A stretch of DNA of 64,000 nt from Tenrec ecaudatus (GCF_050624435.1 NC_134530.1:142578721-142642720), one strand, 5' to 3'. Positions 47,601 to 60,067 are shown, counted from the stretch's first letter. Notes: generated by a model from the letters alone, not told the origin. Numbers and translations are program-made.

Positions 47601-50340
47601 AAGCGGTAAGAACACATCTGGAACCAAGCTAATTAAGCTTTATTTAGGTTCTCTCGGAGAAGACCCTGTGACAAAACTTTGAAGTGACTGCAGAAAAACA
47701 CTGGTAGATGAGAGTCCAATTACTCTATGAGCAAGGTACACATGGGCTTAGCTGTGTTTAATTACTAACCTGTAGGGAAATTTTTCACTTTGTTTTTAAG
47801 TCACATCAAAGATTCAGCTTCTAGGTATGGCTGGCACTTGTCTCTCAACTTTAGAGCACTTTCCTACAGAACCAAAGCCTCTTTTCAAATTTATGACCCT
47901 GGGTGTGGTAGAGCACCCAGCACAGGTTTACATACACTTAGTAATCTGTAGCCAACCATCCAGTGTCCCAAAGTTCCAAACCTGTGGAGTATGTGAGGTA
48001 GGAACTCAAAGGGAGCAAGCACAGTATGTGTTATCAAGCAAGTTGCCATTGTAGGCAAATGAAAGTTGACCTTGCCGGAGACTTCTGGGGAGTAATGAGA
48101 AGCACATATCTCAGAGTCGTCCCCCTGATGCCAGGGATTGGGCTTCTATCTCTAAGTCCTTCAGGAAATCTGCTCCCAGAGGCTTTAATTCCCTATCACT
48201 TTCAGTCAGCTGCTTGCAGGAGCAGAGCAAGCTTCAGAAGCCAGAGAAGTGCCTCGGGCAAACAGACTTTAGAAGCCAGCACAGAGAAGTCAGAATGTGC
48301 AGGTAAACAGTTGTCTTGGCTATCGAGTGGTGCTGTAATAGAGATATCACGAGTGGATGGCTTTAACTAGCCGAGATGGACTTCCCCGGTCGTTAGGAAG
48401 CTAAAACACACAGTCCACAGGGTCTCACAGGGCCGGATCTAAGGGAAAGTTTCCTCTGTGAGTTGGCTCTGAAGAAAGGGCCTTTCCCTTCTCAGCGTGT
48501 GTTTCTCAGCTCCTTGGTGATCTTCAGGTGATAGAGCAACAACCTTCCCCCAATTCGGCTACTTGCTTAATCTGCTCCTTATCGATCTCAAAAGAGGCTG
48601 ACTCAAGGCACAGCCTACACTAACACTGCCACCACCTTAACATAAAAAAATTCACCCGAATGTGATTACAACCACAGGCATGTGGATTAGGATTCATAAA
48701 ACATAGGTTGGGCGACACAATTTGATTCATAACAGAAGCAATAGATTGAGTGCTTTCATGCTTGGTGGTAACAGTGACTAGGTATGTAAAAGGGGCATAG
48801 GGCAGGGTCTGGCTACACAAAGGGAAGGGAGAATCAAACTCATCAGGCCAAGGCCAGTTCTTAGGAGGAGGAGGCCAGAGATGCCCCACCCTCTAACCTT
48901 TTTGTACCAATTCCACACCAATCGTCCTTTCCAAGGCACTCTCTGCTTCTCTACTGGCTTCAAAAATTAATTGTAATGGCCACATACAACTCAAGACAAT
49001 ACTCACTATTAAGAGGTTTCTTAGGGAAGTTAATAGGTTCAATCAGGGTCAGTAAGGCTCGGGATATATTTCTTCTGGTTGGGAGCACCTCTCCTCAGCA
49101 TGTCTCTCCTCTGGTCCTGTCTCTCAGCTATGCAGCCCCTAGCTCTTTCCCAGGCTCTGGCAAGAGTTACTAAGGTTTTTCAGCACTGCCAAAAAATGCC
49201 CAAAGGGCATGCTACTCAACCCTAAGCTTCAGCTTGAAGGTATGTGGGTGGCTCGGTATGGATTGGGTCAGCAAACGTGGCTCCCCTGGAAACAACCCAC
49301 TCCTCAAGCAAGCCTCCTATCCAAAAGCACACAACTTTCTCACTTCATGGGCTGAGACACCTTCCTCTCTGATTCAAGACCTGGTTTCTGTAGCCATTGC
49401 TTCATGCCACTTCTCTCCTGTCTCTCGCCTTCTCTGGCATCACAACTCTGTCTCCCAAAGCAAGGCTCAGCAAGAAGATATCTCAGGGTCCCAAGGCTGC
49501 ACTCCACTCCTGGCTCTTCTTTCTGGATTGCCTTGATGCCCCCACTTCCTGCTTCTGAGATGGTTCACTGGATACCCGGCAGGATGTTAGAGTTCCAAGT
49601 GTTTACAACAGAAATTAATACTGTTAATAATCATTTACAACTCAATCATATAAGCCTATCAACATCCCAACACCTCTGCCCCCACCCTTCTCTTACCAAG
49701 ACCCATGAGGAAAAGAGAAAATAAACCCAATCCTCATGATCTTACCCAGTTATTGGTGAGAGTTACAGACACTATGACTAGAAGAGTCTTTTCAAGTAAT
49801 TCTTTGGACCACATTAATAACAGCAAACAAGGACCAAACAGGACAAAGCAACCATGATTCCATAAACTTCAGGGACAAAAAGATAGGATTCCCTACCAGA
49901 CAAACAACCCATAGCAACTGAAGTACTGGCCAAGGATGAGAGAAATCTAAAAGAGGAGGTAGAAGAGGGAGATGACACATAACACTTTCAGCCTTGGGAA
50001 TAACTACAAGAGTATGCACTCTAATTCCTTCTAGTAAGACCGAAGCCATACCCTTCTATGAGACCTGGTTCCTATCTCCTCTTACCCCCTCATGAACACC
50101 CTCTAGCAATGCCCTGCTCTCCCTCCTGCATGATCAACTGTCCCCTCTCACGTGGACCGCTCTGTTAAACGTACACCATATTATCTCTTCCATTAATTCT
50201 TTTGAAAGATGCTTCCTTGACTCTATGTGCCCCTCCAGTTACCACTTCATTTTCTCTCCTTTTCACAGAAAAATTTGAAAGAGCTGTGTGTTCCTACTAT
50301 CTCCAATTTCTTTCCTCTACTTTCCCCATAAGTATTCCTG
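47601..50340. other. Intron 6 stretch with one unclassified repeat
   Basis: The part at about 48420-48740 is related to 19290-19690 (both contain a 'gactcaa' block and a 'gacaca(a/g)tt' block). The pyrimidine-rich segment 49080-49560 may belong to the same repeat. I cannot name the class; a retroviral-type LTR is possible but I saw no matching pair or primer site. Confidence 0.35.
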
Positions 50341-50344
50341 AAGG

Positions 50345-50530
50345 TGCAGTGTATTAAGCACTGGATTGCCAACTGAAAATTAGGAAGTTCAAACCCACCC
50401 AATGCTCCCTGGGAGAAAGATGATGTTTTTCCACTATCTTAAAGATTTTCAGTCTCAGAACCCCTATACAGCATTCTACTCTTTGTATAGGGTTGCTATG
50501 AGTCAGAATTGACCAGACAGCAATGGGAAT
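50345..50530 (+). repeat. AfroSINE-type SINE
   Basis: Sense copy: 'gaagttcaaacccacccaat', 'gcattctactctttgtatag', 'ggttgctatgagtcagaatt', 'gacagcaatgg'. Confidence 0.8.
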
Positions 50531-51184
50531 TTTCTTTATAGTAATTATCACCAGCCGACACACCCTGAATTTGCATTGTTTATTTGTTTCCCTAACTTAT
50601 ATTTTAATGTCAGTTCAACAAAGGTTTTTGGTTTTGTTTTCCTGTTTTGTTTTCATTTGTATGTTTGTTTTGTTTATGTCTATATCTGCAGCATCTAGGA
50701 TAGGAACACAAGAAGCATTTATTGATGAATTAAATATTTGTTTAATAATAAATACATCCTTAGTTCAAAGATTTTTAAATGTTTTTAAGATGTGTAAATC
50801 TAGTGTTCTATTCATCACATTCATCTCTCCAATTTATTTTTATTATTTTTTTATATTTTCTTAAAATATTGAGGTCTTATGACTAAATTAAAGTCCTATA
50901 CAAAGATACTTTAATTTTATGTAACATAAAAATGTTTACAGAAAAAGAATTACAAGAAAAACAGAAATTCTGCTTCAAGAAGATGGAAAGCTTGAGAAGC
51001 ATGTGGAATACTCTTGGACACTAGCATGAGAAATAACACACTATTTGAAAATAAATGTATCTAATATCAATGTGAATTTAAGCAAAATAAAATCTCAAAT
51101 TAATAAATTTTATGATTTAATGCATAATGTCCATCTGTTCTTCATTTCATTAAATTAAGAGATTGATTCTCTAAGCATCATATT

Positions 51185-51735
51185 AGAGTAAGTCAAAAAG
51201 TATTGCTCCTAGGACTCCAGCTCATATATGCATACATTTATTCCAAACCAAATATGTTTAGGTTTATATCTGCAATCTGTGCACGACTACAGCTAAATTC
51301 TCTCATAAAGGATGCCTTCAAAATAAAAGGTCCAATCAAAGCAGTGGCGTCAGGAGTATCTTCTGGGACATTTAAATTCAAGGCAGAGAGGTCGGCTTAC
51401 ATGATTGTGGTAAATGTTCTTGCGGACTTTAAAGGAATAATCTTGATTGATTTTTTCCAAAGGATATAGGATGTTCATGGAGGCTTATTATTAATTAATT
51501 TTAAATAAATTAAAAACTGCATTAGTGGGGAAAAGTCCAGAAAATTTTGCCAACTAATTTTTTTCCATCACAACAATGCACCTACTCATTTTTTTGAGGA
51601 TAGGAAGGACTGTCCTATGAGAATTTCATAAGGAAAGCTTATTTCATCTACCTTACCACCCCAACCTTGTCCTTCGAGACTTTCTACTACCCAAACTCAA
51701 AGAACATTTCAATGGAGCACTGCTTGGGTCCCTGA
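51185..51735 (+). mobile_element. Mariner-like transposon fragment
   Basis: It starts near 'taagtcaaaaagtattgctc'. The frame 51203-51469 ends in VVNVLADFKGIILIDFFQR, resembling the central mariner transposase segment that precedes the catalytic Asp. Further on, 'tttccatcacaacaatgcac' near 51566 reads FHHNNAPT, close to the HHDNAPAH motif. The second Asp of that motif is Asn here and the frame is broken. Confidence 0.6.
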
Positions 51736-52269
51736 AAGATGCCAAAGCCTCTAGCTGATGGGTGTGAAGCGAAGAGGACAGATTCTCCTGGGAAAGTCTG
51801 AGGGATGGAAACCATGTTCAGAAGTCTACAGGTCCACATGGAGGACATTTCCAGAAATAAGAGCTTCACGTTACATTCTGATATTTTTGTTTAACAAAAG
51901 TTGAAATGATTTTATAGAAATACTTTTTATTAACTTACCCAGTACATAAACCAAAAGTTTTATAAAACATTCAAATTGTTCAAATGAAAATTTAGTCATA
52001 AAATGTATCATGAGGGCTTTCTACACTGTCATTGAAATTAAAAGAATTACCAATAAATATCAATTATGATAAGAATATATAAACCACAAAGCCTCTTACA
52101 AAAACAATAGCAATAGGAAAATAGCAAAAATTATCAACGAGGATAAACAGTTACTAGTATGCACATTGATAAAACTGCTTTTACACATTCCAGTTTTCTC
52201 TTGCACAAGTATCTAGCTGTAAAAATTAAATTTAAAATCCACTCCATGCTATAAAATCCCATGTGTTAC
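51736..52269. other. Intron 6 sequence next to exon 6, unassigned
   Basis: AT-rich, no recognised feature. Confidence 0.4.
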
Positions 52270-52422
52270 CTGTTCATAAGCTCCACACTTGAGCGCTGTC
52301 TCTGGTGCAATTTTTAAAACATTCACACCATTTCCTCTCCAAAGAGAAGTAATTCCTCCTTCTTTTACCATCTGCTTAAACCCCCCCATCAATCTCATTG
52401 TCCCTGGCTGCGAACCATGAAC
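52270..52422 (-). CDS. SLC25A54: SLC25A54-like exon 6: matrix helix and carrier helix 2
   Basis: The 153-bp exon, phase 0 at both ends, has acceptor 'ttctag' and donor 'gtaaca'. It encodes [40 protein letters not shown] and [14 protein letters not shown].-SLWRGNG.NV.KIAPETA is the SCaMC helix-2 pattern. Where SCaMC-1 has KFWAYEQ (from recall), this gene has KCGAYEQ: two bulky aromatic residues replaced by Cys-Gly. Confidence 0.95.
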
Positions 52423-53148
52423 CTAGAAGTGAACAACAAATTCATTTAATCATTCATTTATCTACTTACAATTCATGTTGAATTAACTTTTAAATAATAT
52501 TATTACTAATAATTATGCACATATGTGTACAAATGTTGCATGTCTGTAACACCATTCTAATTTTGCTTCAGAGACATATGAGTTATATATTAATGTGTTT
52601 GCTATTCACAATTATACACTCTAATTTATCTAACACATCAAAGGGGAAAAACAATAACTTAATAAAAATAGGAATAACTTAATGACCAGAAAATTTCAGC
52701 ATATGCAAGATATAATACTACTAATTCATGTAGATTATTAAAGTATGCATTGAAATATGCTTGAAAAAGAATGGATGGAAATAAATCAAACTTTCAATAG
52801 TGCTTAGTTCTAGGAAGTGAGGACCACTTGCAGGCCCTTTTAATGTCTTACTTTATATTTTCTTGCATTTGCACATGTTCCTAATTTATTTTATGAACAG
52901 AAAAATATGATGAAAATGATGGTTTAACCATGTCCCTCTTTCTTCTTCTATTATAGGCAGGAGGATATTTTATTAATGTTTTAATTTTTTTTAAATCAAC
53001 ATTTTCTCTTCACAAGCAGTGATGTTCACCATAAAATTATTCTCACATATAATAGTTTGAAAAATATCTCTGTGTCCAGGAATAAGAAAAAATGATCAAT
53101 AGAAATTAGGATACGATGCCTGCAATGAAGTCTTATATTACTTCCTAG
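52423..53148. other. Intron 5 sequence, unassigned
   Basis: AT-rich with no recognised feature. Confidence 0.4.
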
Positions 53149-53149
53149 G

Positions 53150-53345
53150 GAGCCTGGTGGTGTCGTGGTTCCTCACGAGGCTGAGATACACAGGTCCACG
53201 GTTTAAAACCACAGACGAGCCACAGGGAAAGACGGGCTTCTGCTCCTGTCAACTGGGAGTCAGAAACTCGCAGCCGCATGTCTACCTGCCCCAGAGGGTT
53301 GCGGTGAATTGGCATCAACACGACGGCAGTGAGTTGTTTTTTTTA
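53150..53345 (+). repeat. AfroSINE-type SINE or close tRNA-SINE relative
   Basis: 'gggagcctggtggtgtcgtg', then 'ggtttaaaaccacagacgag' and an end 'catcaacacgacggcagtga' give the full sense-strand order; the middle differs from most other copies. Confidence 0.7.
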
Positions 53346-53439
53346 GAGTACGTGTGAAGAACATAAATTAAAATGAAAAGATGCTCTAGTCATTTTGTTA
53401 ATCATTAAAAAAAAAGATATAAAATTACACTAAAGCAAG

Positions 53440-53650
53440 CGCTATTGTTCTGCACCTTCTAATCCGTGCCCACTCATAGTAACTCTAGAGGGCAGAGCAG
53501 AGCTGCCACAGGGGATTTTCTTGGCCGTGTAACCTTCACAGGGGCAGACTAACAACTCTGTCCTCCCTGAGTCATAAGTTCGGTTCCAACTGCTGACCTT
53601 GCCGTTAGCAGTCAGGCATATAACCGTTACATCACCAGGGGCTCCTCAGA
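53440..53650 (-). repeat. AfroSINE-type SINE
   Basis: Antisense copy: 'gcccactcatagtaactcta', 'gagggcagagcagagctgcc', 'ttgccgttagcagtcaggca', 'ttacatcaccaggggctcc'. Confidence 0.75.
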
Positions 53651-53921
53651 GGAAGCACTGCTAAGAGTAAGAGGACACAGAGAGAATGAAAGGTCAAGAA
53701 GGAAATTCACTAATACAAATAAGGATTATTTTGATTGTGAGAAAATGGCAGTAATTTTTCCTCTATTTTTCCATTTCCCTGATTGTTCATAGTCAATAGA
53801 TGTTCATGTTATTTGAAAAAATACACTTTTTAAAGAATCAAATAATTATGTAAACTTTCATGTGACTTTGTTAAAATAATAAGAGTAATGTTTATTAATC
53901 TTACTTCTCCCTAAAAATAAT

Positions 53922-56900
53922 GTTGTTGTTGTTGTTGTTAGGTGCTGTCCGGTCAGTCGTGACTCACGGTGACCCTATGTACAATGGAAGGAAACACTTC
54001 CCAGCCCGACATCACCCTAATTCTTGCAATGTTTGAGCCCATTGCTGCAGTCACTGTGCCAAGCCATCTCATCAAGGGCCTTCTTTTTCATACCTTTCTG
54101 CTAAAAACAAAGCCGCAGTTGTTAAGTACTATACAGTCAGCTCAGACCATCGAGACCCTCTGCAAACAGAACAAAATCCGGCACACTTGGCCGCATCCTC
54201 ACAATCACTCCCACGCCCTAGCCCACTGTTGCAGTCACTGCGTCGATCCACTTTATGGAAGGTATTCCGCTTTTTGGTTGCCCCTCCACTTCACCACGCA
54301 AGATGTCCTTCTCTAGTGACTGGTCCAGGGGTCCTCAAACTACGGCCCGCAGGCCACGTGCAGCCCATGGAGGACATTTATCCGGCCTGCCGGATTTTTT
54401 GCCCGTTTTGTTTTTTCACTTCAAAATAAGATATGTGCAGTATGCATAGGAATCTGTCCATAGTTGTTTTTTTTTTTCAATAGTCTGGCCCTCCACCAGT
54501 CTGAGGGACAGTGAACTGGCTCCCTGTTTAAAAAGTTTGAGGACCCCTGGCACTGGTCTCTCCTTGATACCATGTCCAAAGCATGTACGATGAAGTCTTG
54601 CCATCCTTGCCTCTAAGAAACACACTGGCTTTATAAGACAGAATAATTATTTGTCCTTTCAGCAGTCCATTGTGCTTTGAAAGTTCTTTTCCAGAGCAAT
54701 TTTAAATGCACTGATGAATCTTCTTATTCAATGTCTAACTTTCACATGCATAAGAAGCCACTGAAAATGCCATTGCTTGGGTCAGGCAAACCTTAGTCCT
54801 TAAAGTAACATCCTTGCTGCTTTTTAATATTTTTAAAAGATCTTGTGCGGCAAATTTACCTAATGCAACTCATCTTTTGACCTCTTGACTGATGCTTCCA
54901 TGAGCATTGATTATGCTTCCAAGAAAGGATCCTGATATTACCTATTTGTCCAGGTGTGAGGATTTTTGTATTCTTTACATTGAGTCACAATTCATACTGA
55001 AGGCTGTGATCCCTGATCTTCATCAGCAAGTGCCTCGAGTCCTCCTCACTTTCAGCAAGTAAGGTTGTGTGCTCTGCATATCACAGGTTCTTAATAAGCC
55101 TTCCTCCACATATACCCAGTTTCTCTGATGATTTGCTCTGCAGAAAGATTAAATAAGTGTGATGAGAGGACACAATCCTGTTGCACACCTTTCCCATATT
55201 TAAGCCATGCAGAATTCCCTCGTGTTCTCACAACTGCCTCTTGACCCGGGTACAAGTTCCCCTGGAGCAAGATCAAGTGTGCTGGAATTCCTTTTCCTCT
55301 CGGGTTTATCCACAGTTTAATATGGTCCACAATCAAATGCCCTTGCGTAGCCAATGAAACACAAGGAAACATCTTTCTGGTAGTCCCTGCTTTCAGCCAC
55401 GATCCATCTGACATCAGCATTGATATCCCTTCTTCCATGACCTCTTCTGAATCCAGTCTGAACCCCTGGTAATTCCCTGTCCGTGTACTGCTGCAGCTAT
55501 TGTTGGGTGATCTTCAGCAACATTTTCCTTGCATGTCATTTCAATGATATTGTTCTATAGTTCGGTCATTCTGTTGGGTTGCCTTTCTTTGGAATAGGCA
55601 TGAATATGGATCTCTAGCTGTCTTTCAAATTTCCTGGCACAGATGAGTGAGTGCTTCTAATGGTTCGTCAGCTTGTTGAAACATTTCACTTGATATTCCA
55701 TCAATTCCTGGAGCCCTGTTTTTGGCTAATGTTTTCAGGACAGCTTGACCTTCTTCTTTCAGCCCTATTGGTTCTTGCTCATATGCTACCTCCAGTTTTT
55801 GTTTCCTTGGTTTTTGTTTTTTGTTTTGGTGCAGTGACTCCGTTTATTCTTTCCATCTTCTCTTGATGCTTCCTGCATCATTCAATATTTAACCCATAGA
55901 ATATTGCAACTCAAGGCTTGACTTTTTCTTGAGTTCTTTCAGTTGCAGATATGTTGATTATGTTCTTTTTTGTTGTTGTTTTTTAATTCTAAATCTTAAC
56001 ACATTTCATTGTATCTGCTTTTGTCTTCTCGAACTACCCTTGGAAATTTTCTATTCAGCGTTGACTTCCCCCTTTCTTCTAGTTACTTTAGCTACGCTAT
56101 GATTAAGAGTAAGTTTCAGAGTGTCTTCTGACAGCCATTTTGATCCTTTCTTTCTTTTGTCTTTTTAATAACCTTGGGCTTTCTTCATGGATGATGGTCT
56201 TAATGTCCTCACACAGCTCATCCGACCGTCTGTCATTAATGTTCAATATGTCAGCTCTGTTTGTGTGATGTTCTGAAATTCAGGTGGACTAGAATAAAGG
56301 TCATATCATGACTTTCACAGATTTGTTTTAATTTCCTTCAGCTCTATGCTGAACTTACATATGAGCAATTGATGGTCTGTTCCACAGTGGACTCCTCGCC
56401 TGGTTCTAGCTGCTGATGTTGAGCTTCTCCATAGTCTCTTCTCTTTAGATAGGGTCAGTTTAATTTCTTTATATTCCATCTAGAGACAACAATGTGTATC
56501 ATTTTCTTTTGTGTTGTTGACAAAAGGTATTTACTACGAGCAAGTCATCAGCCTTGCAAAATTCTATCATGTGATTTCAAACTTCATTTCTATCACCAAG
56601 ACTGTATTTCCCAACTACTATTCCTTCTTCTTAATTTCCAAGTTTTTCACTCCAATAGCCAATAATTATCAGTGCATCTTGATTGCATTGATCAATTTCA
56701 AACTGAAGTTGCTGGTAGAATTCTTCAATTTCTTCATTTCTATCTTTTGTACAAAAAATTAATAATAATTGTACTGATTGGATTTCCTTAAGGGCAGATA
56801 GATATAAAGCTGTGACATTTTAATTTAAGATATATCTTGAAATATTCTTTTTGAGAATGAATGAACACCATTCCTTTTGATTGTGTCATTCCTAGCACAG

Positions 56901-57080
56901 TGAACCATGATTTGCTGATTAAAAATGGCCAATACCAGTCCACTTCAGCTCACTAATGCCTATGATCTAGAGCTTTATGTGTTCTAGTTCACTTTTGGTG
57001 ACTTCCAATTTTCCTTGATTCATACTTCTCACATTCCAAGTTCTGATCAGTAGCAGATTTTTGCAGTGGTTTCTCTTAAC
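53922..57080 (-). mobile_element. Long RTE-type LINE copy, interrupted by a hAT MITE
   Basis: It starts with (TTG)n and 'ttaggtgctgtccggtcagt', the complement of the RTE 3' end. It continues through the C-terminal and reverse-transcriptase parts (55030-55760; minus-strand frame 55438-55091 reads MLMSDGSWLKAGT, then YGKGVQQDCVLSSHLFNL) into the endonuclease region near 56500-57060. About 3.2 kb with many breaks. A 224-bp hAT element sits at 54326-54549. Confidence 0.8.
54326..54549. mobile_element. hAT-type MITE, 224 bp, with perfect 16-bp terminal inverted repeats
   Basis: It begins 'caggggtcctcaaact' and ends with the exact reverse complement 'agtttgaggacccctg'. It is flanked by near-identical octamers, gactggtc on the left and cactggtc on the right (one base offset), as expected of hAT insertion. 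No coding capacity. The termini resemble non-autonomous hAT families reported in tenrec and a few other tetrapods; the exact family is not certain. Confidence 0.85.
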
Positions 57081-57660
57081 CTTCAGTCATGCCTAATCAT
57101 CAAAATGAATATCCCAAAGGCTCCACTCCCACCAGTTCACCCAGCTAGCATCACCACGGTAGACTCCACTCTAAAATATCAACTCCTCCTCAGTCACATT
57201 TAAAGTGCCCTCTGACCCCAGGGATCCACCCTCTGGTACTGTCTCTAACAAATTTCTCCTTCCATTCAGTAGGCCTTCAGTATCTGACAATGTTTCCAAG
57301 TTAGGCATAAGGTTTTCAGTGGCTACTTCCTTCAAAGTAGGTAACTTAGTCCTTTTTAGTTGTCTGCTCTTCATCTAAAAAAATAGTCTTCATATTTTCA
57401 GCACTGACTATGTGCTAGGAATTTAATCGTATTTAATCCTTCAATTAACCCTGGTATTATTATACCCATTTATACCCTCAACTGGAAGAGATAAAGTAAT
57501 TTTTCCCACAATGTAAAATCAGAACTCAATTAAATATCTCCTGACTCTAAAGTCCCTGCCCTTAAACTACATTTTACTAATTTTTACTACACAACACATG
57601 ATATTCTATAGCTCAAAGTATTCTTTTTCAGTGTGTGAAAGCTCACACAAGTAACATCTT
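57081..57660. other. Intron 5 sequence, unassigned
   Basis: A 67-codon minus-strand ORF at 57171-57374 (start MKSRQLKRTKLPTLKEVA) resembles nothing I recognise and lacks exon context. Confidence 0.35.
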
Positions 57661-57664
57661 GAGG

Positions 57665-58210
57665 TAGTTAGTTTATTGTGCCAGCCTGGCCGATAAACAC
57701 ATGTGGGATTAATTGAAGGGCGGGAGATAAATGGCTCGGCAAGTCTCGCCTGTCCTGTCTCTCGCTCTTTGATCATCAGACCAGTGTGCGGCTGCCTTGC
57801 TTGTTCTGTGCCGCAATTTGCAAGCTACACTACCTGTGGGACACCTAACCTGTGGACTGTGTCACTATAATTTGAGGTTCCTTCAAGACCTGCTTCATCA
57901 CACAACTGGAATTTACATCTCTTGAGCTGGGGACTGACTGTAGGTGACCTGACTGTTGGTGACCTGCCTTGCTGTTTGCTGCCTGTGCCGGGATAGCCTG
58001 AATCTCTCTACAGAGGACTACCTGGCGGCCCTCAAGACTTGAAGGACTGCTAGTGTCTCACAACTCTCTCACGGGAGTGAGTTGCACTGAGCCATTTGTA
58101 CTGCTTTATAATTTAACTGTTCATTTCTTGTGTTATATATCTATCTGTATAAATATATATAATTATTAGCAATCTGGCTTTGTCTCTCTAGAGAACCCTG
58201 TCTAACACAC
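57665..58210 (+). repeat. Unclassified ~550-bp interspersed repeat, copy 1
   Basis: It runs from 'ttagtttattgtgccagcct' to 'tctctagagaaccctgtct'. The whole length matches 61065-61657, including 'ggttccttcaagacctgct' and 'ttgctgtttgctgcctgtg'. Strand is assigned only relative to its sister copies. Confidence 0.7.
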
Positions 58211-58550
58211 ATCTCTATCAAAAAAATTATAAATCAAGTTCTAATGAACCCATTTCACTATCAGAGATATATTATGAATAAATTCCATTCCTAAATTTGT
58301 CTTTAAGTTGAATTTGCACATAAAACAAATCAGTTAGGTACAGTCAAATCTTTGTTTTGGTATATAGTGTACCTTTGGATACATCCCAAAAAAAGAAAAA
58401 GGAAAATTAAAGGAAGATTTCCAGATACTCAACATAATCATATCACAGCAACACTTATGCCTGCATGTAGGAAAGAAGCACTGTTTGTTACGACTGTGCA
58501 TCACGTATGCCTCCAGTTTTAAACATAGCTTATTTGACGGGAATTGGTTT
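58211..58550. other. Intron 5 sequence, unassigned
   Basis: No recognised feature. Confidence 0.4.
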
Positions 58551-58554
58551 ATAA

Positions 58555-58745
58555 CTACAGGTTGTTGAGTCCAGTCAATTCATACAATGACCTTGTACAA
58601 CAGAATTAACCACTAGGGTTTCTAAGGCAGTGAACGCTACAGAAGCAGGCTGCCACATCGCTAGCCACAGGAGCAGCTGATGTCTTCAAACCGTTGCTGA
58701 CCTTTCAGTCAGCAGCTGCGCACTTAACCACTGCACCACCACCTA
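58555..58745 (-). repeat. AfroSINE-type SINE
   Basis: Diverged antisense copy: 'tgagtccagtcaattcatac', 'agggtttctaaggcagtgaa', 'cttaaccactgcaccacc'. Confidence 0.65.
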
Positions 58746-59425
58746 CGAGATGCATCCAGGTCAGAGTCCATGCACTGCAAACCAGAAAAACATCAAAGGG
58801 ATGACTTTTCTCCTTCTTTTCCCTCATTATTTGACGCTTCCCTCCCCTTTGCGAGCTCATTCTCACCTCTCATTTTCCCTCCTCCTTTTCCTTTTCATTG
58901 CTGTATAAATTTTGTTCTTAATTAAGGTGACTTATCTCTTTTGGAATGAGGCCGGAGTATAAATAAATGGAATTGCTCTTAACTATGTAAAATTACTGCT
59001 ATCACACAATTAACTCACACTGTAAATTGATTATTAATACTCCATAACCAAAACCAATAAATACATGGGTTTATACATTTAATTACAAGTTGACAGTCAT
59101 TAGATGTATATTACTAAACACATTAAGCCATGCATACTAAATTTATAACTATTGACATGCCATAACTCGGTGAAATAAAAGTGTAAGTAAACAGCATTTA
59201 AAATAATATGAATTGATCAATATTTCCAGAAAAGCTTCAATGGAGCTTTTCTATTATTATTTCAAATAAAAATTTCAATAGCATAGGAACATTTCTAAGA
59301 AAATTAAGAAATCTATCATTGAAAATAATAAAATTTACATTTAAAAAAATTAAGCTTTAATAAATTTTAATCAGTAGTATGAAAACTGCCAAGTCAATTA
59401 ACATATGTTGGGGTTTTTTCTTTTT
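58746..59425. other. Intron 5 sequence, unassigned
   Basis: AT-rich with no recognised feature. Confidence 0.4.
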
Positions 59426-59427
59426 TT

Positions 59428-59495
59428 TTAATCCTTTTATTGGGGGCTCATACAACTCTTATCACAATACATACATACATTGATTGTATAACAGT
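59428..59495 (-). mobile_element. Very short L1 3' terminus
   Basis: 'atccttttattgggggctca' followed by 'tacaactcttatcacaatac' is the complement of the L1 3' end, about 65 bases, lying 76 bases downstream of the exon 5 donor. Confidence 0.75.
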
Positions 59496-59570
59496 TAACT
59501 TTTTTTAAAGCAGCAAAGATTTTTCTATTTACTTTACACCTTTAAGAGGTGTGTAAACCATGCAAAATAC

Positions 59571-59729
59571 CTGCATCATGACTTTCAAACGGTCAAAGGG
59601 GGCCGTACACGTCCGGGAGATCGCACCAGCTATTCCTGCTGCCACCAACCTCCGCCACCAATCTCCAGACCGCTTTTCTTCTTCCGAAATATCATCTGGA
59701 AAAGTTAGACTCTCCCCTATGTCAATGAT
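59571..59729 (-). CDS. SLC25A54: SLC25A54-like exon 5: linker and carrier helix 1
   Basis: The 159-bp exon, phase 0 at both ends, has acceptor 'tattag' and donor 'gtattt'. It encodes [20 protein letters not shown], then [20 protein letters not shown] and [13 protein letters not shown]. The acidic linker with IDIG.SL..PD is the SCaMC hinge that couples the EF-hand domain to the carrier. The first carrier signature P-F-D-R-L-K (P-x-[DE]-x-x-[KR]) is intact. Confidence 0.95.
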
Positions 59730-60065
59730 CTAATACAGTAGGAGACAGAATTGGTCAATAAAGACAAACACTCAAAAACAAGTCAAAAGGACAATATTTT
59801 ACACGGACCAAGACTTTTTTTCATGTCTTAACTCCTGTCAATGAAGACTGACAGTTTTCTGAGCACTTGTACTACACCAAATGATTTCAGTAATACAATC
59901 ACATAATATTAATTTAATGTAAAATCAATAGAGTTACTTTACAATTAAAGTTCTCAAAATCCTCAAACTGTCTAGACTAACCTCTTCTTCCCCGCACCCA
60001 AAATGCAAACACTAATAGGGCTCATGGACTAGTCACCCACCACTGTACCTGCGACATAATAAGCC
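59730..60065. other. Intron 4 sequence next to exon 5, unassigned
   Basis: No recognised feature. Confidence 0.4.
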
Positions 60066-60067
60066 TG

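Noticed and set aside
47601..50340. Possible endogenous retrovirus LTR
   Set aside because: No paired LTR, primer-binding site or gag/pol frame could be seen, so it is listed as unclassified.
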